Positions 1 to 6,744 of a stretch of DNA of 57,218 bases are shown here, one piece after another. The position numbers were made by a program, and so were the translations under genes. The stretch comes from JBDTNL01 sp039933785. Its GTDB lineage: Bacteria > Acidobacteriota > Thermoanaerobaculia > Multivoradales > JAGPDF01. Under the pieces are notes generated by a model. The model was not told where the DNA came from, searched no databases, and worked only from the letters and a program-made list of their open reading frames with translations. Position 1 is the first letter of the stretch. Each line of letters begins with the position of its first letter. The stretch lies in contig JBDTNL010000020.1 in NCBI GenBank assembly GCA_039933785.1, positions 1 to 57,218 of the forward strand, written 5' to 3'.

Positions 1-20
1 ATTATCTTTATCTTATTGAA

Positions 21-37
21 AATCTATCTAATAGATT
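21..37. repeat. AT-rich perfect inverted repeat downstream of the ATPase gene
   Basis: AATCTAT and ATAGATT form perfect 7-base arms around a CTA loop, just past the stop of the leftward ATPase gene. On the minus strand the hairpin is followed by TTTC, so it could be a weak terminator of the element operon. It lies in the most AT-rich stretch of the window. Confidence 0.4.
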
Positions 38-46
38 CCAAAGTAG

Positions 47-811
47 TTAGACGGTCTCGTTTCGATCGACATGTTTGATTCTTCGATCCCTTCCCTGGAG
101 CCGCAGTACAACCCCGCTCGCTAGCCTCGAAGCCAGCCGAGGTTCTATTCCATCCAAGTCCAGGTTCGAGGTGACGATCGTCGGTTTGATCCTGTCGTAT
201 CGGGCACAAATGACCGACGAGATCTCCGAGAGAGAGAATTCGCCGCTTCGTTCGCTACCCAGGTCATCCAGCAGCAGCACTTCAGCCTCAATGGCTCTCT
301 CTGAGACCCTGCTTCGTCGACCTCGAATCTCGGCGACCACGGCTCGTATCAGTTCTGGAGTGCTTATGAAGAAGCCGTCGCCCAGGTAAGCACCAAGGCG
401 ACCGAGAACAGCTACGGCGAGAGAAGTCTTGCCCGTGCCAGTGGGCCCCAGGACCGTTAGTGACCATGGGTCGCCGCGCCAGTCGCGAATGTTCGGCGGT
501 AAGAGCCAATCGGCACCTACACTCCGATACCGCGACGGCACCCCAAACACACCAAGCCAGGACGCGAAGTCCACGACCCGAGTTCTCCGCTCGTCGTCTT
601 GGAGTTCCCTCCCTTCGCAAGCGAAGCACAATTCCGACGTCGCCTCTGCTCCACAATTGCTGCACCAATGCTTGATCAATACCGGCTCGCTGTGTTGGTC
701 GAGCCGGGCGTCGAGCTCATGAGACGCGAGCCCAGAAGCCAGCAAGAAAGGCAAATGCCTATGCACGGGCGACCTCCGGATCCCAGCTTTCGCCCACTTG
801 ACGGAGCGCAC
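47..811 (-). CDS. DnaC/IstB-like AAA+ ATPase with N-terminal zinc ribbon
   Basis: A 254-residue protein. Cys50, Cys53, Cys62 and Cys65 form a CxxC-x8-CxxC zinc ribbon. A Walker A motif (GPTGTGKTS, about residues 122-130) and a Walker B motif (VLLLDDLGSE, about 178-187) follow, with an arginine-rich C-terminal part. This layout is that of the helicase-loader/transposition-helper family (DnaC, DnaI, IstB), which load a replicative helicase or assist a transposase. The gene overlaps the end of the upstream winged-helix gene by 53 bases, suggesting translational coupling and a joint role in replication of the element. No transposase is adjacent, so a helicase loader is favoured over IstB. The start is uncertain; an internal TTG just before the zinc ribbon is an alternative. 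Confidence 0.75.
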   Translation of the reverse strand: MRSVKWAKAGIRRSPVHRHLPFLLASGLASHELDARLDQHSEPVLIKHWCSNCGAEATSELCFACEGRELQDDERRTRVVDFASWLGVFGVPSRYRSVGADWLLPPNIRDWRGDPWSLTVLGPTGTGKTSLAVAVLGRLGAYLGDGFFISTPELIRAVVAEIRGRRSRVSERAIEAEVLLLDDLGSERSGEFSLSEISSVICARYDRIKPTIVTSNLDLDGIEPRLASRLASGVVLRLQGRDRRIKHVDRNETV

Positions 812-1520
812 TTTGCCGCTCGTCGTTGGTTGCGAAATTTAGACGCGACACTCGAGAAGGCCTTTCGCGCTCCAACCAGTCGCGGAGAACAGCGACGGCC
901 GATTTCCGAAGTGACTGTCCGCGGTAGTGCTGCGCAGCTTTCTGCCGCAACGCGTCGAAGTCCACGCCGCGGCTCGTAGCGAAGGTTCTAAGCTGCTGCT
1001 CGTCGCTTTTGTCGATCTCGAAGAACTGGCCTGCCTGCTGCTCTTGAGTAGATAGAGTCTGGATAGAAGCCTCTAGATCGAGCGAAGCGTGGCTCGCCCG
1101 CTCCCGAACCGCAGTTCGGGGGGTGGCGAGCTCTGCTTCGGGAGCGCCTATTTCACGTCCTGTTTGGGAATTCACATCCGAACCAGGACTCACATGCGCG
1201 GTTCGGTTCACCCCGTTTGGCCAAGTTCCGCCGACGCGGTAGCGGCTGCATCGGCCGGCCACAGCCTCACGGCGAACTAGGCCAGTCACCTCAAGTCGTC
1301 GAAGCAATCCCTGCACATGCCGGGAACTGAACCCGGTTTTCCTCGCTATCGTGCCGACAGCCGGCCAAGCCTCGCCTTCCGAATTTGCATATCGCGCCAG
1401 AACTGCGACGACAGCTAGCTCGGCAGGCCCGATCCGATGGCTATCCCCGTCCGGCAACGACAACGCATCGAGCGCCGCGACTGGCACCCTGACAAACGGG
1501 TATCCCGCGGCGACTGTCAT
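759..1520 (-). CDS. Winged-helix (HTH) protein, probable replication-associated protein of the element
   Basis: A 253-residue protein with a winged-helix domain at about residues 30-98: a helical segment ending AVLARYANSEGEAWPAV, then a recognition-helix region RKTGFSSRHVQGLLRRL and a basic wing. This resembles the helix-turn-helix modules of phage and plasmid replication initiators. The middle is low-complexity, and the C-terminal region (about 160-253) contains a small helical domain of unknown function. It lies between the AlpA-like gene and the DnaC/IstB-like gene on the same strand and overlaps the latter by 53 bases. That is the usual order of an initiator and its helicase loader. The initiator role is inferred from context; only the DNA-binding fold is seen. 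Confidence 0.6.
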   Translation of the reverse strand: MTVAAGYPFVRVPVAALDALSLPDGDSHRIGPAELAVVAVLARYANSEGEAWPAVGTIARKTGFSSRHVQGLLRRLEVTGLVRREAVAGRCSRYRVGGTWPNGVNRTAHVSPGSDVNSQTGREIGAPEAELATPRTAVRERASHASLDLEASIQTLSTQEQQAGQFFEIDKSDEQQLRTFATSRGVDFDALRQKAAQHYRGQSLRKSAVAVLRDWLERERPSRVSRLNFATNDERQSALRQVGESWDPEVARA

Positions 1521-1562
1521 CGTGACCTACCTTGGCCTCTAGCCAGCATTGTCGTCCGGCCG

Positions 1563-1766
1563 TCAGGCAACGGCGTCGCCCGCGCCGGCCCGAGGCAACG
1601 CATCGAGGTAGGCGTTTAAATCGCTCAGGCGCCAACCGGATACCGTCGGACCGAGAACGAGATGTCGTGCGAGTTTCCCCGATCGCTCTAGCCGGTACAG
1701 GCTCGCTTTGGATATCCCCAGGTACTGAGCACTTTCTTGCGGCCGTAGAACTGGATCTCGCTCCAT
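1563..1766 (-). CDS. AlpA-family/excisionase-like HTH regulator
   Basis: A 67-residue MerR-superfamily HTH protein. It reads LRPQESAQYLGISKASLYRL, then a basic stretch, then GWRLSDLNAYLDALP, the signature of AlpA and excisionase proteins that bind DNA near attachment sites and steer integration or excision. It sits 42 bases upstream of the winged-helix gene on the same strand, between it and the tRNA-proximal unknown gene. Its presence is the best single sign that this region is a mobile element. Whether it acts as a directionality factor or as a transcription activator cannot be told from sequence. Confidence 0.75.
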   Translation of the reverse strand: MERDPVLRPQESAQYLGISKASLYRLERSGKLARHLVLGPTVSGWRLSDLNAYLDALPRAGAGDAVA

Positions 1767-1825
1767 TGCATCCTCCCGTCTTGAACCCTCATGGGGATGC
1801 AGCGTGAATCAGACGAGTCGAATTC

Positions 1826-2506
1826 TCACACCCCTGGTCGCACCTCTTCCGGGGGAGACGGTCGGCTTTGCCTACGTCGTTCCTGATCTCGCCACCTTCT
1901 CCTGATCGTCCGGAGGCGCACCGGGAACGGCGCCTTCCGCTCGCTCGGGTCGAGCAGCTTGTTCAGTGCGGTCAGTTTCTTCCGCACTGTCTTGGCACTA
2001 ATCTCCTCGCCGTTCTGCGCTAACCACTCGGCTACTGTCTCGGTCGCGTCATAGTAGTTTTCGCCCGCCGATCGCGCTGCGTCGTAGCCGAAATATAGAG
2101 CCGTAATCCGAGCGAGCTCAGCTGACTCTGTCTCGTGCTTCTTCGGTCCCATTCGCCCGCCGCCAGCGCTCAGTGCTCGCGCAAGTTGCCCAGAACGAAT
2201 AGCACTTTCTAGCTCTCGCGCTACCAGTCTCGCCTGCCTGGGGGTAAGGCAGAATCGGGGGTCAGCGAGACTCTCGATCAGAATCCACATCAGTTCGCGG
2301 AGGCCATCGCCTGATGTCGCATCGCGCCGTTCCGCGGCTGGCTCGCCACAAATGAGCGACAACCGAGAGTCCAGCCACGCCCGTCGCGCCCTCTCCCACT
2401 GCGCCAGCTCTCGGCTCGCTAGTTCGGCACGAGCCGCGGCGGCTGGACGTTGAAAGCGATTGTCGAGCAACTCTTTGGGTGTCTCGGTGTCAGCGCACAT
2501 CTTCAC
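1826..2506 (-). CDS. Hypothetical protein of the integrative element
   Basis: A 226-residue protein that I do not recognise. It is rich in Arg, Glu and Ala and predicted mostly helical, with no signal peptide or membrane segment. The middle (about residues 125-180) contains an ITALYFGYDAARSAGENYYD segment followed by a possible helix-turn-helix-like stretch (EEISAKTVRKKLTALNKLL), and the tail is very basic. It is the gene nearest the tRNA-Ala end and the first of the leftward gene set, 59 bases before the AlpA-like gene. A DNA-binding role is plausible but unproven. The 297 bases between it and the tRNA hold only the tRNA terminator and, as far as I can see, no gene. Confidence 0.55.
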   Translation of the reverse strand: MKMCADTETPKELLDNRFQRPAAAARAELASRELAQWERARRAWLDSRLSLICGEPAAERRDATSGDGLRELMWILIESLADPRFCLTPRQARLVARELESAIRSGQLARALSAGGGRMGPKKHETESAELARITALYFGYDAARSAGENYYDATETVAEWLAQNGEEISAKTVRKKLTALNKLLDPSERKAPFPVRLRTIRRRWRDQERRRQSRPSPPEEVRPGV

Positions 2507-2745
2507 TGGAGTGATTGCATCCTACGCAAGATTCGACTCCACCACCCGCGCTCGAACGCCGATGCAGCATCGAACGGTGCCAGAAGGCCTCCGCGGTGGG
2601 TGTGACAACTGTCGACGGCCAAGAGTCAGGGGAAACCACGATGGCTCCAATTCGCCCTGTGCACTCCGCTTTCCGGCCCGGCGAGAAGGAATCGAGACAC
2701 GGAAGTGGGTGCGCAGTGGCCCGCCGGTGGCCCGAAAAGGCAGAC

Positions 2746-2770
2746 GGCCCGACGACTCGCTTCGCGGGCC
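2746..2770 (-). terminator. Rho-independent terminator-like hairpin after tRNA-Ala
   Basis: On the minus strand, GGCCCG and CGGGCC pair around a 13-base loop about 34 bases past the tRNA 3' end. A short T-run (TGCCTTTTC) follows, so it would end the tRNA transcript. Confidence 0.55.
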
Positions 2771-2803
2771 TTCGGGTATTCTATTGATTCTAATGCCCTA
2801 TCT

Positions 2804-2879
<76 letters not shown>

Positions 2880-2895
2880 ACGCGGAGAGAGGCGG

Positions 2896-2924
2896 AGTGT
2901 AGCGGCGGGGTCGAGTAGTGTCAA
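2896..2924 (-). promoter_or_regulatory. Sigma-70 promoter of tRNA-Ala
   Basis: On the minus strand TTGACA (2919-2924) and TACACT (2896-2901) are separated by exactly 17 bases. Transcription would start about 10 bases before the tRNA. This is a near-consensus promoter, as expected for a stable RNA. Confidence 0.85.
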
Positions 2925-2950
2925 TTGCGGCTGGCTGCTAGCCTGGATCG

Positions 2951-3367
2951 ATGCGGAATCCGTCTCGAGTCGTTTTCCTGGCACTCGTCGGCGCGGCGAT
3001 CGCCGTCACCGGGTGTTCTTCGCCGAATCGCGGGCACTGGGCCGGGTCGTTCGAGGGTAGCGTCGCAGGCACGGTGGAGTTCACCATCGACACTCGGGGG
3101 TCGAATCTCACCGGGACGATGACCGGCAAGACCGAGGGCGACGAGGATTTTCACGCCTCGATGAAGGGAAGTCTTAGCGGCATGGATCTGGTCGCAGAGT
3201 TCGAGGGCAGCGCCACCACGGACTTTCGGCCGGTCCCTTTCAATGGAGTGATGAAGGGGCAGTTGCTGCAGGGCAAATCGCACGGCTCCTGGGAATGCAC
3301 GCTGCGTTTCACCGACCAGCGCATGACAGGAACCTGGCAGGCAGACCAGACGGTCGCCGTCCCCTGA
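2951..3367 (+). CDS. Small secreted lipoprotein, unknown function
   Basis: A 138-residue protein with a short basic N-terminus, a hydrophobic segment and a lipobox (AVTGC) with the lipidated Cys at about residue 22. It is therefore exported and anchored in a membrane. The mature part has alternating Gly, Ser, Thr and hydrophobic residues (WAGSFEGSVAGTVEFTID, GTMTGKTEGDEDFHASMKG), suggesting a small beta-barrel or sandwich. I know of no function for it. The gene is divergent from tRNA-Ala and convergent with hflX. Confidence 0.75.
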   Translation: MRNPSRVVFLALVGAAIAVTGCSSPNRGHWAGSFEGSVAGTVEFTIDTRGSNLTGTMTGKTEGDEDFHASMKGSLSGMDLVAEFEGSATTDFRPVPFNGVMKGQLLQGKSHGSWECTLRFTDQRMTGTWQADQTVAVP

Positions 3368-3405
3368 TCGCCGTCCGCTGATTGAACCCGCGACCGCGCA
3401 GTGCT

Positions 3406-4578
3406 CTAGGCGGGATCGAGCTGGGTTTCGGCCTCTTCCAGCTCGTCTTCGACGGGCTCGGGCTCGACGTAGCCGAAGGTCGGGACGGCAACGAGATCGA
3501 GCCGGCGCACCACTTCCTCGCGGAGCTCCTCGAGCCCCTCACCCGAGACGGCGGACACCCAAAGGCCGCCACCGTCGCCGATCGATCCCGGTGGCAACAG
3601 GTCCCGCTTGTTGTAGACCAGCACCACCTTCTCGTTGTCGACCCCGAGCTCGCGCAGGACTTCGCCGGCGACTTCCCTTTGCTCCTGCCAGCGCGGATGG
3701 CTGCGGTCGATCACGTGCAGGACGAGGTCGGCGCGGGCCGATTCCTCGAGCGTGCTGCGGAACGAGGCCACGAGGTGATGCGGCAGCTTGCGGATGAATC
3801 CCACGGTGTCGGCGAAGACCGCGCTCCGCCCTTCGCCGAGCTGGCCGCGGCGCAGCTTCGCGTCCAGGGTCGCGAATAGACGGTTCTCGGCCAACGCGCC
3901 GGCATGAGTGAGCGCGTTGAAGAGCGTCGATTTACCGGCGTTGGTGTAGCCCGCGAGCGCCACCGTCGCGACGCCGTGACGGCCGCGGCGCTGCGTCGCG
4001 CGGGTACGCTCGATCTTCACCAGATCGCGCTCCAGGGCACGAATGCGCTGGCGCAACACGCGCTTGTCGGCCTCGAGCTGTGTTTCACCCTCGCCTCCGC
4101 GCACGCCGACGCCGCCTTGCTGGCGCGAGAGGTGGCCCCACTGGCGGGTCAGGCGCGGAAGCAGATAGCGCAGCCGCGCCAACTCGACCTGGGTGCGGGC
4201 CTCACGGCTCCGCGCCCGTTGATCGAAAATCTGCAGGATGAGCGAGCTGCGGTCCTGCACCGGCAGCTTGAGAACATCCTCAAGGTTCTTGGTCTGACTG
4301 CCCGAGAGGTCGTCGTCGAACACCAGCCCGTCGGCGCCCAACGAGCGTGCTTCCTCTGCGATGGTTTCGGCCTTGCCCTTGCCAATGTAGGTCGCGGGAT
4401 CGGGAGCGGGCCGCTGCTGAATGGCCCGGCCGACGACCGTGGCGCCGGAGCTCGAGGCAAGCTCCGCGAGCTCGTCCAAATGCTCCTCCACCGTGAAGCG
4501 GGGTTGGCTGGGCAGAGCGAGGCCGACGAGGAAGACCTTGCGGCGAACGGGCTGTCGATGGTTGGAGGACGCGGACAA
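3406..4578 (-). CDS. hflX: GTPase HflX
   Basis: A 390-residue ribosome-associated GTPase that splits stalled or hibernating 70S ribosomes. The N-terminal HflX domain contains YIGKGKAETI and FDDDLSGSQTKNLE. A linker helix follows with the typical GGVGVRGGEGETQLEADKR. The G domain has G1 GYTNAGKST (210-218), G3 DTVG (257-260) and G4 NKRD (323-326). The length is normal for the family. It is convergent with the lipoprotein gene and divergent from the TlpA-like gene, so it is probably monocistronic. The acidic C-terminal tail is short and variable in the family. Confidence 0.95.
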   Translation of the reverse strand: MSASSNHRQPVRRKVFLVGLALPSQPRFTVEEHLDELAELASSSGATVVGRAIQQRPAPDPATYIGKGKAETIAEEARSLGADGLVFDDDLSGSQTKNLEDVLKLPVQDRSSLILQIFDQRARSREARTQVELARLRYLLPRLTRQWGHLSRQQGGVGVRGGEGETQLEADKRVLRQRIRALERDLVKIERTRATQRRGRHGVATVALAGYTNAGKSTLFNALTHAGALAENRLFATLDAKLRRGQLGEGRSAVFADTVGFIRKLPHHLVASFRSTLEESARADLVLHVIDRSHPRWQEQREVAGEVLRELGVDNEKVVLVYNKRDLLPPGSIGDGGGLWVSAVSGEGLEELREEVVRRLDLVAVPTFGYVEPEPVEDELEEAETQLDPA

Positions 4579-4662
4579 GGGTTGTCGAACCTGCGCTCGA
4601 TGCTAGAGGATGCAGTCCCCGGCGTCAAAGGCCCCGCCAGGGCGTAAGATCCTGGCCCGCCC

Positions 4663-5181
4663 ATGCCCGAATCCGGAACCTCTCGCCCCGGCTTGCGGTA
4701 CGCCGTCGCCGGCCTCGTGCTCTGCGCCCTGGCAGCCCTGTTCTGGCCTCGCGACGATGCCCCCAGCGAGCCCCCCGGCGGTTTCCTGATCGACAACACG
4801 GGCCAGCCGAGCGCGCTTGCCAAGCACTTCGAACCGGTGACCTTGCTGCATTTCTGGGCCACCTGGTGTCCGCCTTGCATCACGGAGGCGCCGGCGCTCG
4901 ACCGCCTCGCCAAGGACATGGCGATGCCGGGCAGATTGACGGTTCTCCGAGTGGCGGTGGCGGATTCGCCCGATCGCGTGCGTCAGTTTCTGAGCGGACG
5001 AAACGCCGAGGTCCTGTTCGATCCGAAGTGGGAGGTGGCGCACCGCTACGGCACTCGTCAGCTCCCCGAGACCTACGTCATCGTGCGCGGCAAGGTGCGC
5101 CAGAAATTCGCCGGCACCGCGGACTGGGACGACCCGCAGCTGCGCGCCCAGCTCAAGGCCTGGGTGGACGAGCGGCCCTGA
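4663..5181 (+). CDS. TlpA-like membrane-anchored thioredoxin-fold protein
   Basis: A 172-residue protein with one N-terminal membrane segment (about 12-28) that places the rest in the periplasm. The thioredoxin fold carries the active site WATWCPPC (Cys69 and Cys72) and a cis-proline loop RQLPETYV (Pro135). Proteins of the TlpA/ResA group reduce or isomerise periplasmic disulfides, often for cytochrome c maturation. No cytochrome gene is nearby, so the substrate is unknown. It diverges from hflX across 84 bases. Confidence 0.88.
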   Translation: MPESGTSRPGLRYAVAGLVLCALAALFWPRDDAPSEPPGGFLIDNTGQPSALAKHFEPVTLLHFWATWCPPCITEAPALDRLAKDMAMPGRLTVLRVAVADSPDRVRQFLSGRNAEVLFDPKWEVAHRYGTRQLPETYVIVRGKVRQKFAGTADWDDPQLRAQLKAWVDERP

Positions 5182-5203
5182 GCCTCGGGCCTCGGGGCTT
5201 GCT

Positions 5204-5755
5204 CTAGAAGTGATACGCCAGCCCGGCGTGGGCCATGGCGTAAATTCGAGCTGAGTCGTTGAAGTTGACGTAGTGCCCCGAGAGTTCGATCAAGAAGGTC
5301 AAGCGACGGGTGATCCCGAATTCACCGTTGGCTCCGAACACAGCGCCGATCTGGGTGGTCTCCTGGCGACCCCCCGCGGCGTCCCCGGCTAGGCGGTACG
5401 CCCCCAGTCCGAGAAACAGCCCGGAGGTGTAGTAAGACTCCGAAAAATGGTACTCGCCGGCCACGTCGGCGTACTCCAGGCGCGCCTTCTCCAGACCCTC
5501 GAAGAGCGGACGATTGCCGAGGTCGAGCCGGCCGACGCGCAAGGTGACTGACGTATTGAGGTCGGTCGGAACCCCGATCCCGAGCTGGAAGCTCCGGTTG
5601 CCGAAACCCGAGGTCGGCTCGCCGTCGAGCGAGCCTCCCACTCCGCCTAGGACACTGACGCTGAATACATAGTCCTCGGCCGTCCCGCGCGCGGGAAAGG
5701 CCACGACGGCGAATCCGACGACGGCGAGCAACAGGCTGAGACTGCGATTCTTCAA
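5204..5755 (-). CDS. Outer-membrane beta-barrel protein
   Basis: A 183-residue protein with a clear signal peptide (SLSLLLAVVGFAVVAFPARG, cleavage near GTAED). Alternating amphipathic strands follow, ending in the aromatic-terminated strand AGLAYHF, a C-terminal Phe as recognised by the BAM machinery. The size and the Gly/Tyr-rich strands (LFLGLGAYRLAGDA, YADVAGEYHFSESYYTSG) fit an eight-stranded barrel of the OmpA/OmpX-like porin group. The specific function is unknown. The gene is convergent with the TlpA-like gene, 22 bases apart. Confidence 0.75.
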   Translation of the reverse strand: MKNRSLSLLLAVVGFAVVAFPARGTAEDYVFSVSVLGGVGGSLDGEPTSGFGNRSFQLGIGVPTDLNTSVTLRVGRLDLGNRPLFEGLEKARLEYADVAGEYHFSESYYTSGLFLGLGAYRLAGDAAGGRQETTQIGAVFGANGEFGITRRLTFLIELSGHYVNFNDSARIYAMAHAGLAYHF

Positions 5756-5897
5756 GATCGGCTCCTCGACTCTTGGCTGCGACAGTGGACGCGACAGGCG
5801 CGAGACCTGGCAAGTATAGCGGTCCGGTTTCCGTCTCTATCTACGACGGCCAGCATCCGGACGTCCAGAACATGGGGAAGAAAGAGAGGCCAGAACG

Positions 5898-6647
5898 CTG
5901 AAGTCGTTCTCCAGATTTGTCCTGCCATCTCCGTGCCTCGCGTGCGGAGGCGAGAGCGCGCCGGGCGGGCCCGCCGGCGAAGGTCCGTCGTTCGGGCTCT
6001 GCCGTCCCTGCCTCATGCGGCTGCACGCACCCGGACCCGGCCTGTGCGGCTGCTGTGCCCGGCCGATCTTCGGACTCATTCCCGACGGGTTTCTGTGCGG
6101 CGCCTGTCGTTCGCGGCCGCCGGCGTATGACGGCCTGGTCGCCGCGTTTGCCTATGAGCCACCTCTGGATGCAGTCATCGGGGCCTTAAAGTTCCGCCGG
6201 CTGGAGTACTTGGGGGAAGAACTCGCCGCCGCCCTGCTCCACACTCTCTCGCACTCGCTGGCTGCGCAGGAATCTCTCACCAACCTCGCCGACCTCGTCG
6301 TGCCGGTGCCTCTGCACTGGCGCCGGCGACTCGAACGCGGATTCAATCAGGCCGAACGCATTGCCCGCCCCCTTGCGGCGGCGCTCGATTGCCCACTGGT
6401 GAGCGCTCTGCGGCGTCGACGGCACACCCGCGCGCAAGCTCGACTCGAGCGCGGTGAGCGCGTGCGCAACCCGCTCGGGGCGTTCGCACTGGGAGCTGCG
6501 CAACGCCTTCGGGGAGCGCGGGTCCTGCTGGTGGACGACGTGGTGACCACTGCCGCCACGGTCGAAGCCGCGGCGCGGATTCTCAAAGCCGCGGGCGCCG
6601 AGCGGGTCCTCGTGGCCGCGGTCGCTCGCACTCTCGTCCGGACGTAG
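5898..6647 (+). CDS. comF: ComF family phosphoribosyltransferase-like protein
   Basis: About 249 residues. The N-terminus has two CxxC pairs typical of ComF (Cys13/16 with Cys35/38) and a further set (Cys50/53 with Cys67/70). The C-terminal phosphoribosyltransferase domain has the PRPP loop VLLVDDVVTTAATV. ComF is a cytosolic protein needed for DNA uptake in naturally competent bacteria and is widespread in others. The first ATG in frame (6015) would delete the first zinc cluster, and no ATG lies upstream in frame before the stop at 5817. CTG at 5898, eight bases after GAGAGG, is the best start; CTG at 5922 is an alternative. A nine-codon open frame (5872-5901) ends on the same CTG. Confidence 0.85.
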   Translation: MKSFSRFVLPSPCLACGGESAPGGPAGEGPSFGLCRPCLMRLHAPGPGLCGCCARPIFGLIPDGFLCGACRSRPPAYDGLVAAFAYEPPLDAVIGALKFRRLEYLGEELAAALLHTLSHSLAAQESLTNLADLVVPVPLHWRRRLERGFNQAERIARPLAAALDCPLVSALRRRRHTRAQARLERGERVRNPLGAFALGAAQRLRGARVLLVDDVVTTAATVEAAARILKAAGAERVLVAAVARTLVRT

Positions 6648-6691
6648 AACGGAGGGCCGAGAGGCAGACAAAACGGCTTCCGGGCCATGAG

Positions 6692-6721
6692 TTGACACCG
6701 TCTTGAAAGCGTTCCTATACT
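6692..6721 (+). promoter_or_regulatory. Sigma-70 promoter of the 640-residue outer-membrane protein gene
   Basis: TTGACA (6692-6697) and TATACT (6716-6721) lie 18 bases apart, a near-consensus promoter. The expected transcription start (about 6728) is downstream of the TTG at 6703, which rules that codon out and supports the GTG at 6745. Confidence 0.8.
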
Positions 6722-6744
6722 CCGGTCAGATCGGGGAAACTCTG

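Larger units (their letters stand above)
1..2803. mobile_element. End fragment of a putative tRNA-Ala-associated integrative element
   Basis: Four co-oriented genes (unknown protein, AlpA-type HTH, winged-helix protein, DnaC/IstB-like ATPase) run away from the 3' end of a tRNA-Ala gene. The base composition is clearly lower in G+C than the rest of the window, and the first 50 bases are very AT-rich. An AlpA-like regulator followed by a replication-type HTH protein and a helicase-loader-like ATPase is a layout known from integrative plasmids and phage-satellite islands, which commonly use tRNA 3' ends as attachment sites. No integrase and no second copy of the tRNA end is present here, so the element, if real, continues past the left edge. 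Element status is inference. Confidence 0.5.
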
